Assembly (NCBI GenBank): GCA_050246945.1
Contig: JBFWVC010000014.1
Location: 62,001-126,000 of the forward strand
DNA from: JAEUMD01 sp050246945
Lineage (GTDB): Bacteria; Pseudomonadota; Alphaproteobacteria; Rhizobiales; Hyphomicrobiaceae
DNA length: 64,000 nucleotides
Direction of reading: 5' to 3'
The notes below the pieces were generated by a model. That model worked only from the letters and a program-made list of their open reading frames with translations. It had not been told where the DNA came from and ran no database searches. Both the position numbers and the translations under genes were made by a program. Positions 1 through 8,284 of the stretch are shown piece by piece (within the stretch, counting starts at the first letter, position 1; every line of letters begins with the position of its first letter).

Positions 1-990
1 CAAGGACGTTGCGAGCAATGCGCCGGTAACGATGTAGGAAAGCTGGGAGATGGTGGAGTAAGCGAGGCGAGCCTTGAGGTTGTCCTTGGTCATCGCGATC
101 AGCGAGGCGAGCAGGATCGTGGCTGCGGGAACCCAGATCACCTTGTCCACGGCGCCGGACGCGGTCAGCGTGTCGATGCCGAATATGTAGACGACGACCT
201 TCAGGATCGTGAACACGCCTGCCTTGACGACGGCAACCGCGTGCAACAGGGCGCTAACCGGCGTCGGAGCGACCATGGCAGCGGGCAGCCAGAAATGCAC
301 CGGCATCACCGCGGCCTTGCCAACGCCGAATACGTAGAGTGCGAGCAGACCGCTGAGCAGCATGGGCGTCAGCTTTCCAGCGAGAATTCCGCCGGCGGTG
401 AAGTCGCCGGTTCCTGCCACCACGGCCGTGATGATAATCGCTGGCAGCAACAGCACCATCGACGTTCCGATCAGCAGCAGCAGATACTTGCGGCCGGACT
501 GACGGGCCTCGTCGGTCGCCTTGTGCGTGACCAGCGGGTAAGTGGACAGGGTCAGGACCTCGTATGCCAGGAACAGCGTGATGAGGTTCTTGGCAAAGGC
601 AATCGCTATGGCACTGGCGATGGCGATGGCGAAGCACACATAGAAGCTTGTCTGGCGCGGCTCGTTGTTGCCGCGCATGTAGCCGATCGAATAAATCGAA
701 TTGACGATCCAGAGCGTGGAGGCGACGAGTGCGTAGATCAAGCCAAGCGGTTCGACTTTGAGTGACAGCGACAGGCCCGGCACGATTTCGGGACCGTTCA
801 GTTCAGGGCGCGCACCTGCCATGACGGGGCCGTAGAGGCTCCAGACGACGATGGCCAAAACCGCCGCCGCTGCGAGCGTGACGGTCTCGCGAAGATTCGG
901 CGCGTTGTGGAACAGAGGGATCAGCAGTGCCGCCGCAAGCGGAATGATCAGCGCAAGTTGAACCAGAGTTTCGGGTTGGGTGGCGATCAT
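1..990 (-). CDS. Mrp/Mnh-type antiporter, proton-conducting membrane subunit (partial, 3' end outside window)
   Basis: The reverse strand is open from an ATG at 990 to the window edge (330 codons, no stop). The protein is a very hydrophobic multi-helix membrane protein of the NuoL/M/N and MrpA/D family. Family signatures visible on translation are AYEVLTLSTYP (conserved Glu in a helix), GKAAVMPVHFWLP, and HAVAVVKAG with its conserved Lys, the residues used for proton translocation. Its start overlaps the stop of the upstream mrpD by ATGA, so the two are translationally coupled. It is the second D-like subunit of this operon. The C-terminus and any further subunit lie outside the window, so I cannot tell whether it is called MrpA- or MrpD-like. 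Confidence 0.9.
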   Translation of the reverse strand, partial: MIATQPETLVQLALIIPLAAALLIPLFHNAPNLRETVTLAAAAVLAIVVWSLYGPVMAGARPELNGPEIVPGLSLSLKVEPLGLIYALVASTLWIVNSIYSIGYMRGNNEPRQTSFYVCFAIAIASAIAIAFAKNLITLFLAYEVLTLSTYPLVTHKATDEARQSGRKYLLLLIGTSMVLLLPAIIITAVVAGTGDFTAGGILAGKLTPMLLSGLLALYVFGVGKAAVMPVHFWLPAAMVAPTPVSALLHAVAVVKAGVFTILKVVVYIFGIDTLTASGAVDKVIWVPAATILLASLIAMTKDNLKARLAYSTISQLSYIVTGALLATSL

Positions 991-2486
991 CACGAGAGGC
1001 CTCCCAGCAGGTATTCGGCAATTCGGGTTGCGATGCCGCCGGTCAGTCGCGTGTCAAATCCGAGATAAATGGTGGCCGCGGCCAGCACCAGCAGTGGCGC
1101 CAGCATGGTCATCGGGGGCTCTCGAACGTTCTGGAGCTCGGCGGACGGCTCGCGGAAGTAGGCAATTTCCACAAAGCGACCAATGTAGACGACGGCTAGC
1201 AGGCTGGAGAGTACGATCAGGAAGACGAGCCACGTCCAGCCGTGATCTATGGCGCCAATTGCGAGATACCATTTCGAGATGAAGCCTGCCGTGCCGGGTA
1301 CCCCGATAAGGCCCAGTCCCGCGGTGACGAAGGCCGCAGTGGTGATCGGCATCTTGCGGCCGATGCCGGCAAGATTCGGCATCGTGGAAAAGCCCGTGCG
1401 GTAGACCATTGCGCCTAATGCGAAGAACAGGGCGGTCTTCATAATGGCGTGGTTGAAAACATGAACGAGGCTACCGGCAAGTCCCATCTTGTTGGCCAGC
1501 GCGATGCCAAGCGTGATGTAGCCGATCTGCGCAACGGACGAGTGTGCCAGCATGCGCTTGGCGTTCTTCTCGAAGATGGCTGTGAAGGAGGCAATGAACA
1601 TGGCTGCCAGCGAGAGGACCAACACAATCTCCGTGATGGGAAGCGACCGGAATGGGATGGCGACCGCGAAGACGGAGAAGAAAATGCGGATCAGCAGATA
1701 TATGGCGGCCTTGGTGGCCGTGCCTGCGAGGAACGCCGTGGCGAAAGAGGGCGCGTAGGCATAGGCGTTGGGCAGCCAGACGTGCAGCGGGAAGAGCGCA
1801 AGCTTGAGCGATATGCCCACTGTCATGAATGCGAGCGCGGCAAGAATGGGTTGCGGATATGAAGCCATTGCGGGGCCAAGCCGGTTCGCAAGATCGACGA
1901 AATTGAGCGTGCCGGTGACGAGGTACAGAAGGCCCACGCCAATGATGTACATCGTTGCACCGATGGTACCCATGATGAGGTACTGGTATGCCGACAGGAG
2001 CGCATGACGATTGCGGCCGAGCGCGATCAGCGTGTAGGTGGCGAGCGAGGAGATTTCGAGGAATACGAACGCATTGAAGGCGTCCCCCGTTACCACGATG
2101 CCGAGCAGGCCGGCGAGGCACAGCAGGTACATCGTGTAGAACCACGGCTGCTTGTGGGAATCGATCTCGGTGGCGACGCTCTTGCGCGCATATGGGATCG
2201 AGACGAGGCCGATGATCGAGATCAGCAGCAGCACGAAGGCGTTGAGCAGGTCGACTCGATACTCGATGCCCCAGGGGGCTGCCCACGAGCCCATCACATA
2301 GGAGATCGGCTTGCCAGTTTCTGCAACGCGGACGAGAAGTCCCGCGGAGATGAAGGGTGCGATGGCGCTGGCGATGGCCGCAATCGTCCAGGCGACGACG
2401 CCGCTGCGTGTGAATGCAGTTAAGACTGCACCGAAGAGCGGCACCAGGATCTGGAGGATGGGAAGGTGCTCTTGCAGATTGCTCAT
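990..2486 (-). CDS. mrpD: Monovalent cation/H+ antiporter subunit D
   Basis: This 498-residue protein has about 14 hydrophobic segments and belongs to the NADH-quinone oxidoreductase ND2/ND4/ND5-like antiporter family. Visible family features are FLEISSLATYTL (acidic residue in a helix), KLALFPLHVWLPNAYAYAP and HAIMKTALFFALGA with conserved Lys residues. As part of an Mrp complex it would exchange Na+ or K+ for H+ across the inner membrane. Its ATG overlaps the mrpC stop (ATGA) and its stop overlaps the next subunit in the same way. The length is normal for MrpD. Substrate specificity cannot be read from the sequence. Confidence 0.93.
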   Translation of the reverse strand: MSNLQEHLPILQILVPLFGAVLTAFTRSGVVAWTIAAIASAIAPFISAGLLVRVAETGKPISYVMGSWAAPWGIEYRVDLLNAFVLLLISIIGLVSIPYARKSVATEIDSHKQPWFYTMYLLCLAGLLGIVVTGDAFNAFVFLEISSLATYTLIALGRNRHALLSAYQYLIMGTIGATMYIIGVGLLYLVTGTLNFVDLANRLGPAMASYPQPILAALAFMTVGISLKLALFPLHVWLPNAYAYAPSFATAFLAGTATKAAIYLLIRIFFSVFAVAIPFRSLPITEIVLVLSLAAMFIASFTAIFEKNAKRMLAHSSVAQIGYITLGIALANKMGLAGSLVHVFNHAIMKTALFFALGAMVYRTGFSTMPNLAGIGRKMPITTAAFVTAGLGLIGVPGTAGFISKWYLAIGAIDHGWTWLVFLIVLSSLLAVVYIGRFVEIAYFREPSAELQNVREPPMTMLAPLLVLAAATIYLGFDTRLTGGIATRIAEYLLGGLS

Positions 2487-2848
2487 TGATCCTCGTCCCT
2501 GGCGAAGATCTCATCCTCGTCGATCGTGCCGAACTCCTCGGAGATCCGCACGACGAGTGCCAGCCCCACAGCCAGCGTTGCGACACCGACGACGATCGCC
2601 GTCAGCATGAGGACATGCGGAAGCGGGTTGGAGTAGACCTCGTAATGTTTGTCGACGATGGGTGCTGTGCCGCCGATGATACGACCGGGGGCCAGATATA
2701 GCAGGTAGACCGACGTCTGGAACAGCGACAGGCCGACGAGCTTCTTGATCATGTTGCCGCGGGCGATGACGATGTAGAGCCCGGCGACCATCAAGAAGAT
2801 CGTTATATAGTAGTTATAGTGATTGGCGATGATCTCAAAGGCTGTCAT
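2483..2848 (-). CDS. mrpC: Monovalent cation/H+ antiporter subunit C
   Basis: This 121-residue protein is a NuoK-like small membrane subunit with three hydrophobic helices. It carries the family stretch GLSLFQTSVYLLYL followed by PLPHVLMLTAIVVGVATLAVGLA, where NuoK/MrpC proteins have the NPLPQALVLTAIVI-type segment. I chose the ATG at 2848 (MTAFEII) because it overlaps the mrpB stop by ATGA and because the frame upstream of it encodes hydrophilic, non-conserved sequence. It pairs structurally with the D-type subunits in the Mrp complex. The acidic C-terminal tail (IDEDEIFARDEDQ) is cytoplasmic by inference. Confidence 0.92.
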   Translation of the reverse strand: MTAFEIIANHYNYYITIFLMVAGLYIVIARGNMIKKLVGLSLFQTSVYLLYLAPGRIIGGTAPIVDKHYEVYSNPLPHVLMLTAIVVGVATLAVGLALVVRISEEFGTIDEDEIFARDEDQ

Positions 2849-3267
2849 TGGCGCCCCCGATTCGCGAATGCGTAGAAGATAGCCAGCATGGTGCTTGCAA
2901 CCGTAGTGATGACGCCGCATTCCACGATCAGGATTCCCCATTCATGCGCGTGTGCGAAATCGTGCGCAAATACGCCATAGTCGAGATAGCGGCCGCTGCC
3001 AGAGAGCATCGCGGGAAGGCCGGCTGCGGCGTAGATCAGGACCCCCAGCGGGACGAGACGCTCGACGATCGATTGCGGCGCGATGCGCTCGACAGCCTCG
3101 ATGCCGAAGATGAGCGCGTAGAGTATGAATGCCGCGGCGATGATCACGCCAGCCTGAAACCCACCGCCGGGGCCGTAGTCACCGTGGAAGTGGACATAAG
3201 GGGCGAAGATCAGGATGAAAGGCAAAATCAGCTTGGTGCCGACGCGCAGGATCAGATCGAGCTTCAT
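2845..3267 (-). CDS. mrpB: Monovalent cation/H+ antiporter subunit B (MnhB domain)
   Basis: This 140-residue membrane protein carries the MnhB signature HGDYGPGGGFQAGVIIAAAFIL, split here as HGDYGPGGGFQ and AGVIIAAAF at about residues 29-48, with four predicted helices. MnhB is an essential integral subunit of Mrp complexes. The gene sits between the DUF4040 gene and mrpC, with overlapping stop/start codons on both sides. Length and motif are typical of the family. Confidence 0.93.
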   Translation of the reverse strand: MKLDLILRVGTKLILPFILIFAPYVHFHGDYGPGGGFQAGVIIAAAFILYALIFGIEAVERIAPQSIVERLVPLGVLIYAAAGLPAMLSGSGRYLDYGVFAHDFAHAHEWGILIVECGVITTVASTMLAIFYAFANRGRQ

Positions 3268-3827
3268 GCCGCCGTCTCCCCGCCCGAGCGGTCATTCTTG
3301 ACGCGCTTGCGGCGGCCGCGCAGGAGCAGCATCACGCCAACTCCCCCCGTGAAGATTACCGTCGTCTCGCCCAGCGTATCGTAGCCACGGAAGTCGGCGA
3401 GCACCGCCGTCACGATATTGGGTGGCATCTCGTGTTTGCGGGATGCGTCGATGTATTCGGGGGCAACGTGCTTGTGGATCGGGGCATCGGCGGTGCCAAA
3501 GCGCGGCAATTCGTTCGTTCCCCAGATCAGGGCCACAGCAGTGACGACAGAGACGAACAGCGGCACGGCTGCGGCATGCACCGGGGGATATTCGCGCGAC
3601 CCGGTCAGATGGAGAGCAGCGAGCAGGACGACGGTGGAGATGCCGGCACCGACCGAAGCTTCTGTCATGGCCACGTCGACGGCGTCGAGCACGATCATGA
3701 CGCTTGCCATCAGGAAGCTATAGATACCCGCGAGGATCACGACGCCGAACAAGTTGCGCTGGCGCACAATCGCGACGGTGACGGCGGCGAGCAGCGTCAG
3801 CAGCGCGGCCTGGATGAACATGATCAT
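3264..3827 (-). CDS. DUF4040/MbhD-like antiporter subunit (separate equivalent of the MrpA C-terminus)
   Basis: The 187-residue product begins with three helices containing the MbhD/DUF4040 pattern: LFGVVILAGIYSFLMASVM, then DAVDVAMTEASVGAGIS with conserved acidic residues. After a hydrophilic loop the C-terminal third has DFRGYDTLGETTVIFTGGVGVMLLLRG, which matches the MbhE-like end of MrpA (RGFDTLGE). In Bacillus-type systems these segments are fused to the end of MrpA. Here they form a free-standing gene within the operon, as in some alphaproteobacterial and archaeal Mrp/Mbh modules. The product is expected to bridge the D-type subunits and the small subunits. Confidence 0.88.
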   Translation of the reverse strand: MIMFIQAALLTLLAAVTVAIVRQRNLFGVVILAGIYSFLMASVMIVLDAVDVAMTEASVGAGISTVVLLAALHLTGSREYPPVHAAAVPLFVSVVTAVALIWGTNELPRFGTADAPIHKHVAPEYIDASRKHEMPPNIVTAVLADFRGYDTLGETTVIFTGGVGVMLLLRGRRKRVKNDRSGGETAA

Positions 3828-4192
3828 CGCGTCGGCTCCTTTTCCTTGCCGTCCTTGGCCGATGTCTCGGCACCGCGCGCACGACGATCCTCGGTCAACT
3901 CGGGTTCGATACCGGCTGCAAGCGCCGCCTGAGCGAGCGCGTGGGAGACGACTGGACCGGTGAAGAAGAAGATTGCCAAGATGAACAGCAACTTGAGCGC
4001 TATCAGCGACATCCCGGCCTGAAGGATCATGCCGAGGATCAAGAATCCCGCTCCGGTGGTGTCAATCACAGAGCCGGCGTGCATCCGCGTGTACATGTCG
4101 GGCATGCGTATCAGGCCGATGGCGCCCACGACGACAAAGAACGAGCCAACCAAGATCAGAACCCAGCTCGCGACATTGATGATGAGATCCAT
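3824..4192 (-). CDS. mrpG: Monovalent cation/H+ antiporter subunit G
   Basis: The 122-residue product has three hydrophobic helices and the MnhG/PhaG motif GAIGLIRMPDMYTRMHAGS (RxPDxYxRxHA) near residues 25-45, followed by a polar C-terminal tail. I place the start at the ATG at 4192, which overlaps the mrpF stop by one base (TGATG). A longer open frame upstream is the antisense side of mrpF. MrpG is one of the three small subunits (E, F, G) that form a sub-complex of the antiporter. Confidence 0.92.
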   Translation of the reverse strand: MDLIINVASWVLILVGSFFVVVGAIGLIRMPDMYTRMHAGSVIDTTGAGFLILGMILQAGMSLIALKLLFILAIFFFTGPVVSHALAQAALAAGIEPELTEDRRARGAETSAKDGKEKEPTR

Positions 4193-4470
4193 CAGGCGCC
4201 GTCCTCCTGATCGTAGGCGAGGTCGCCGTAGCGGAAGAATTTCAGCACCGCGAGTGTGCCGATGATGTTGAGCAGCCCGTAGGTCAGGGCGATGTCGAGC
4301 CATTCAGGGCGGCCGGTAAGAAAGCCGACCACAGCCAGGAGAAGAATTGCGAGCGTGCCCACGCTGTTGCCTGCAAGCACCCGGTCGAACACGGTCGGTC
4401 CAAGAATCGCCCGTGACACCGCGAGTGCGAGCGCGATCAGAACAGCAACGGTGGCAGCAATGAACATCAT
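4192..4470 (-). CDS. mrpF: Monovalent cation/H+ antiporter subunit F
   Basis: This 92-residue, three-helix membrane protein carries the MnhF pattern RAILGPTVFDRVLAGN (R-x-GPT-x-x-DR-x-x-x-x-N) at about residues 20-35. It is translationally coupled to mrpE by an ATGA overlap and to mrpG by a TGATG overlap. Length and motif match MrpF, a subunit also linked to cholate/Na+ efflux in other bacteria. Confidence 0.92.
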   Translation of the reverse strand: MMFIAATVAVLIALALAVSRAILGPTVFDRVLAGNSVGTLAILLLAVVGFLTGRPEWLDIALTYGLLNIIGTLAVLKFFRYGDLAYDQEDGA

Positions 4471-4940
4471 TGTCCTCCCTCGAACTGGAGCACGCGCTTA
4501 TCCATGCCGCCGGCTTCCAGGTCGTCAGCGCCGGCAGATTGCAGTGCGTGGACGGTGAACTCGTTTGCACGGACGGCGACCGTAATGGTGCCTGGCGTCA
4601 GCGTTATCGAATTGGCGTAGGTCGCGAGGCCGGCATTGGTTCGCTGGCTCGCGCGGACAACGGTCATGGTGGGCGATATGTTGAGCGAGGGCGAGAGGAT
4701 CGCCTTGGTGACGCTCCACGCCGATTTCAGGATCTCGACAATCAGCCAAGGGAAATAAATGAGGGCAGCGGGTACGAGCTGGATGGGGTGACCCTCAGCA
4801 TCGATAACCCCCATCTTCGTGGAAACATAAATGACGGCCAGAACCGAGAGGAGGCCGATCGTTACGAGGAACGGAGTGTAGTGTCCGGAAAGGGCCAGCC
4901 AGAAGCAGAACATAGCGATGGCCAAGCTGAGCGTGCGCAT
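4467..4940 (-). CDS. mrpE: Monovalent cation/H+ antiporter subunit E
   Basis: This 157-residue membrane protein starts at 4940 behind a good ribosome binding site (GGGGGAA on the minus strand). It has N-terminal helices followed by the MnhE signature YFPWLIVEILKSAWSV and the extramembrane part TYANSITLTPGTITVAV, typical of the family (NSITLTPGT). It is the first gene of the visible operon, so the promoter is expected in 4941-5700, although I found no convincing consensus there. The E-F-G-first gene order differs from the canonical A-to-G order of Bacillus. Confidence 0.92.
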   Translation of the reverse strand: MRTLSLAIAMFCFWLALSGHYTPFLVTIGLLSVLAVIYVSTKMGVIDAEGHPIQLVPAALIYFPWLIVEILKSAWSVTKAILSPSLNISPTMTVVRASQRTNAGLATYANSITLTPGTITVAVRANEFTVHALQSAGADDLEAGGMDKRVLQFEGGQ

Positions 4941-5716
4941 CGTTCCCCCTTGATTACGGTCATCATTTTTCTTGACCGGACGCCAAAGTGCAGCACCCAG
5001 CCTGCCGATGATCTCGTTTGCCGGCCCATCCTAAGGTATTGGGCGGACGGCCCGGTTTCGTGCGCCAGCGATGCCGGCTGTTCCGCACTGATAGCGGTGT
5101 ATCGAGACTGCGACAATAACCAGACAGGCCGTCAATCGACTTTGTTCTGTTCGGGCGTCTCTTGCAGTGCTCAGATAATTCTAAGTGAAAATTCGCGTCT
5201 AGACAAGCCGTGGTATACCACGGCCAGCGCCTTGGAACCATCGCTTTCGGACAAATGAGTCGAGAGCGGCGACCGCGTTCACTGGATTTTGGCGGGTGGG
5301 CAGCGCGATGGGGTGCTGTCCCGTTTGCTGCCGACGAAATGATGCGCGAAGAGGCATGCCGCTCAGATCTGTGGCACGGTTGGAGGCAAGGGCGTGACAT
5401 TCGCAGACTCGGCATACTCCAAATTCAAGCTGTTTCAGAGGTTGCGGATTTGCGGTTTGAACTAAAACACAGGTTAGGCGTTCAGTGAAAAGGCGCTATC
5501 CAACCAGAGGGTTCGTTCTCGTATCCGGCAAATTCCTGGCAAAGCGGGTCGTCGAATGTTCGTTCGAGGATCAGGATGTCGACAAGGACAGCGTTGATCA
5601 ATCCGTTGGTCTGGCAAACGCATAACCCTATGCGGCACGCGCAGTGCGGCGGTGACAGCCGGTGAAATGTCGGCGACGTGAAACTCGATTATCAGCTTCT
5701 GGGAGGTAAACTTTTG
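4941..5716. other. Intergenic region between divergent mrpE and the L,D-transpeptidase leader
   Basis: About 780 bases without a gene I can support. Open frames of 92-150 codons exist on both strands (5210-5488 plus, 4963-5415 minus), but they overlap each other, have mixed composition and match no family I recognise. The region must carry the mrpE promoter and probably that of the downstream transpeptidase. No recognisable operator or RNA was seen. Confidence 0.5.
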
Positions 5717-5758
5717 ATGACGAAAGCGGATGCGCTCGGCGCTCTATCGTGCCAATAG
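5717..5758 (+). CDS. Possible 13-codon leader peptide upstream of the L,D-transpeptidase
   Basis: An ATG at 5717 follows a strong ribosome binding site (GGGAGG at 5701-5706) and encodes 13 residues (MTKADALGALSCQ) before a TAG at 5756. Its last codons lie inside a perfect hairpin (5739-5763), and it ends 48 bases before the transpeptidase start. This resembles leader peptide/attenuator layouts, but no codon bias points to a particular amino acid. It is reported only as a candidate. Confidence 0.3.
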   Translation: MTKADALGALSCQ

Positions 5759-5763
5759 AGCGC
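5739..5763 (+). promoter_or_regulatory. Perfect 9-bp hairpin in the leader of the L,D-transpeptidase gene
   Basis: GCGCTCTAT (5739-5747) pairs with ATAGAGCGC (5755-5763) around a 7-base loop. It overlaps the stop codon of the short upstream ORF and is not followed by a T-tract. It may act as a leader structure or a processing site. Confidence 0.4.
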
Positions 5764-5806
5764 GGTCTGCATCGATCCGTGGTGCTTGGTTCAAGGTGGT
5801 GGTGTA

Positions 5807-7810
5807 ATGCGTGTTTCGACTTCGGTGCTTCTTGGCGCTGTTGGTGCTCTAATCGTCAACGGAGCTTGCGGGTGTGTGAACGCCGCCGAGGCGCGGGTCT
5901 GGACGGACCATATTCCGGTTGGAAAGCCATACATTAAGCCGCCGCTACCGGCGCGGCCGCAGACCGCCGAGCAGTTCGACGCTTCGCGCAATGTGGCGCC
6001 GCCGCCACCGCTTGAGCCACTGGCGCTCGATCCATTGCGCATCGGTATCCTGGAAGAGATAACGCGCCTCAAGGCCATAACGAGCGATCCAAACCTCAGT
6101 GCCGTGCTGGACTCGCTCGGCTCGCTCTACGGTGGTGACCTGGCCGGGCCGTTCTGGGTCAATCAGGCGGGGTTCGTCGAAAAGGCACGTCAGGCAGCCG
6201 CGGAAATGGCGCGCGCCGACGACTATGCCCTCGATCCCGCGCAATTCCACATACCGGACATGACGGTGACTGACGGGCCAAGCGCTGCGCGCGGCGAGGT
6301 GCAGATGTCGCTAGCCGTGATGGGGTACGCCCGAGACGCATTTGGCATGCGCTTCGAGCCCAACAGCATTTCACTTTGGCTCGATAACAAGCCGCAGGTG
6401 CCAAAGGCATCCGAACTTCTTGCGCGCGTAGCCTCCGCGGCGGACCCCGGTGCAGAGTTGCGGGCACTTCATCCGTCGCATCCGATCTTCGAGGCGTTGC
6501 GCAGGACCTATCTGGTGGCTACGGGCAAACGTGCCGCCGAGCCAGCCAAGGCACCGCCCCCGATCCCCGACGGTCCACTTTTGAAAGTCGGCGACGATCA
6601 CCCGCAGGTCGCGATGGTCCGCGAGCGTCTCGGCGTCCCGGCGGAGGACAGCGCGCCTACTCATTTCGACCGCGAACTCGGAAACGAGATTCGCGACTTC
6701 CTGCGCAAACATGGCAAGTCGCGCCGACGCGAGATCAACGACGACCTGCGTGCGCTCCTGAATGCACCGCCGCCGCCGCCCAAACTGCCGGATGTGCGCA
6801 CCATTGAGGCCAACATGCTGCGTTGGCGCTGGCTGCCGCGCGACCTTGGGAAAGTGTACGTCTGGAACAATATTCCGGAGTTCATGACGCGCGTCGTGAG
6901 CAATGGCGAAGTGAAATACGAGGAGCGGATCATCGTCGGTCAGCCCTCGCAACAGACGCCGATATTTTCCGACAAGATGGAACACATCGTGTTCAAGCCG
7001 CAGTGGGGCGTGCCGAACTCCATCAAGATCACGGACCTACTTCCCAAGCTGCGTGGCGGTGATTACGGCGTGCTTGCCCGCCGGGGAATGAAGATCGTCA
7101 AGGATGGACGTGAAGTCAGTCCGGAGCGGATCCGCTGGGCGAGTACCGACATCAGGTATCTCAGCATCGTGCAGGGGCCAAGTGATGCAAATCCGCTAGG
7201 CGAAATGAAGTTCATGTTCCCCAACAGGCATTCGGTCTACATGCACGACACGACCAGCAAGGGTCTGTTCAGCTCGTCTGAGCGGACTTTCAGCCACGGC
7301 TGCATCCGCGTGCGCCATCCGCGCAAGCTGGCCGAGGTCATTTTCAAGGACGTGCAGGGATGGGATATCGACCGTATTCCGGAGCTGCTGGGCAGGAGAG
7401 CCGAGGAAAACAATACGGTCGATCTCGACAGGACGATTCCTGTTCACAACGTCTACTTCACGCTTCTGCCGGATGGGAGCGGCGGTCTTCGCCAGTTGCG
7501 CGACGTCTATGGTCACGACCGACGCATAGCGCAAGCGCTCGAAGGCAAGTCGCTCCAGCAGATCGCTGATAGCGATCCCGCACGCATCCACAAGCGGCGC
7601 GTCGAGGAAATCGAGCGTTCGACACGCAATATCAGTCCGGCGGACACGCGAACCGCCCAGGCAGACCGGGATGGCGTTTTCGATAGCAATGCATCGGGAT
7701 TCGGGTTCTATCAGAGTTCGCTTGGTGCCACGCCGCGGCGCGGTTCGACGCGTTCGAAGAAAAGGCGTGAGATCAGGCCAGCGTGGCCACCCATCTTCAG
7801 CTACGACTAG
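5807..7810 (+). CDS. L,D-transpeptidase, YcbB/LdtD-like, exported
   Basis: The 667-residue protein starts at the ATG at 5807, preceded by AAGGTGG (5794-5800) and followed by a signal peptide (MRVSTSVLLGAVGALIVNG...). The more upstream TTG at 5786 is less likely. A long N-terminal scaffold contains a peptidoglycan-binding-like region around residues 250-300. The YkuD catalytic domain covers about residues 330-520, with the active motif SHGCIRV (His497, Cys499) after YMHDT. Such enzymes form 3-3 (meso-DAP to meso-DAP) cross-links in periplasmic peptidoglycan. About 150 residues follow the catalytic domain, ending in a basic region. The large size, scaffold and position of the catalytic domain favour the YcbB class over the small YbiS class. 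Confidence 0.9.
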   Translation: MRVSTSVLLGAVGALIVNGACGCVNAAEARVWTDHIPVGKPYIKPPLPARPQTAEQFDASRNVAPPPPLEPLALDPLRIGILEEITRLKAITSDPNLSAVLDSLGSLYGGDLAGPFWVNQAGFVEKARQAAAEMARADDYALDPAQFHIPDMTVTDGPSAARGEVQMSLAVMGYARDAFGMRFEPNSISLWLDNKPQVPKASELLARVASAADPGAELRALHPSHPIFEALRRTYLVATGKRAAEPAKAPPPIPDGPLLKVGDDHPQVAMVRERLGVPAEDSAPTHFDRELGNEIRDFLRKHGKSRRREINDDLRALLNAPPPPPKLPDVRTIEANMLRWRWLPRDLGKVYVWNNIPEFMTRVVSNGEVKYEERIIVGQPSQQTPIFSDKMEHIVFKPQWGVPNSIKITDLLPKLRGGDYGVLARRGMKIVKDGREVSPERIRWASTDIRYLSIVQGPSDANPLGEMKFMFPNRHSVYMHDTTSKGLFSSSERTFSHGCIRVRHPRKLAEVIFKDVQGWDIDRIPELLGRRAEENNTVDLDRTIPVHNVYFTLLPDGSGGLRQLRDVYGHDRRIAQALEGKSLQQIADSDPARIHKRRVEEIERSTRNISPADTRTAQADRDGVFDSNASGFGFYQSSLGATPRRGSTRSKKRREIRPAWPPIFSYD

Positions 7811-7843
7811 GGTTCGGACCCATTGCAATTGGCTCCGGACCCT
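7809..7843 (+). terminator. Candidate hairpin at the end of the L,D-transpeptidase gene
   Basis: AGGGTTCGG (7809-7817, overlapping the stop codon) pairs with CCGGACCCT (7835-7843) with one G-U wobble and a 17-base loop. Only CTTAAG follows, not a T-run, so it is at best a weak or Rho-assisted terminator. Confidence 0.35.
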
Positions 7844-8284
7844 CTTAAGCCCTGATCGGGAATGTGCGGTCGGTCGGTTGATGACGGAGCCGGGCTGGTT
7901 GCCCGGGATGGCAGCCGTCGGCGCCGGGTCCATAGTATTTGCGCGCGGAATTCATCCTGATCTGGCCAATCGAGCGATCGCCCTGGTCAATCAATCGCGG
8001 CATGGACAATCGCGCGACGCGCGTTGCAACCTGGAATAGTTTCAGGCTTCATGGGCTCTCGGGCAGGCGACCGGCCTGCTGTCAGTCTCTATCTTCAGGG
8101 GCTATAGACGTCTTCGCCAGATCGTGTTCATGTTTGTTGGCACCAGGAACACGATCCAGGCCTCTGTTTTGAGCATGTTTTTGACGCTGAACCGCTGCGC
8201 ACTTGAGCTAAACACGCACTGGAAGCACGAGCACTTCCGTAAGACGAGCAGGCACCGGGCACACGCATTCGATGAGGTTGCGAG
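7811..8284. other. Intergenic region holding a composite palindromic repeat
   Basis: 474 bases between two plus-strand genes. The first 300 bases show nothing beyond the hairpin at 7809-7843. The last part contains the repeat at 8120-8219. No ORF here has support. Confidence 0.6.
8120..8219. repeat. Composite palindromic repeat, copy A
   Basis: Two consecutive imperfect palindromes. Element 1 has perfect arms GATCGTGTTC (8120-8129) and GAACACGATC (8147-8156). Element 2 (8171-8219) begins GAGCATGTTTT and contains CTGAACCGCTGCGCACTT and AAACACGC. The same two-part structure recurs near 32390, 38325, 43806 and 60543. Confidence 0.85.

Noticed and set aside
4963..5488. Overlapping ORFs on both strands upstream of mrpE
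   Set aside because: Neither has a convincing ribosome binding site, hydrophobic pattern or family motif; they overlap each other on opposite strands.
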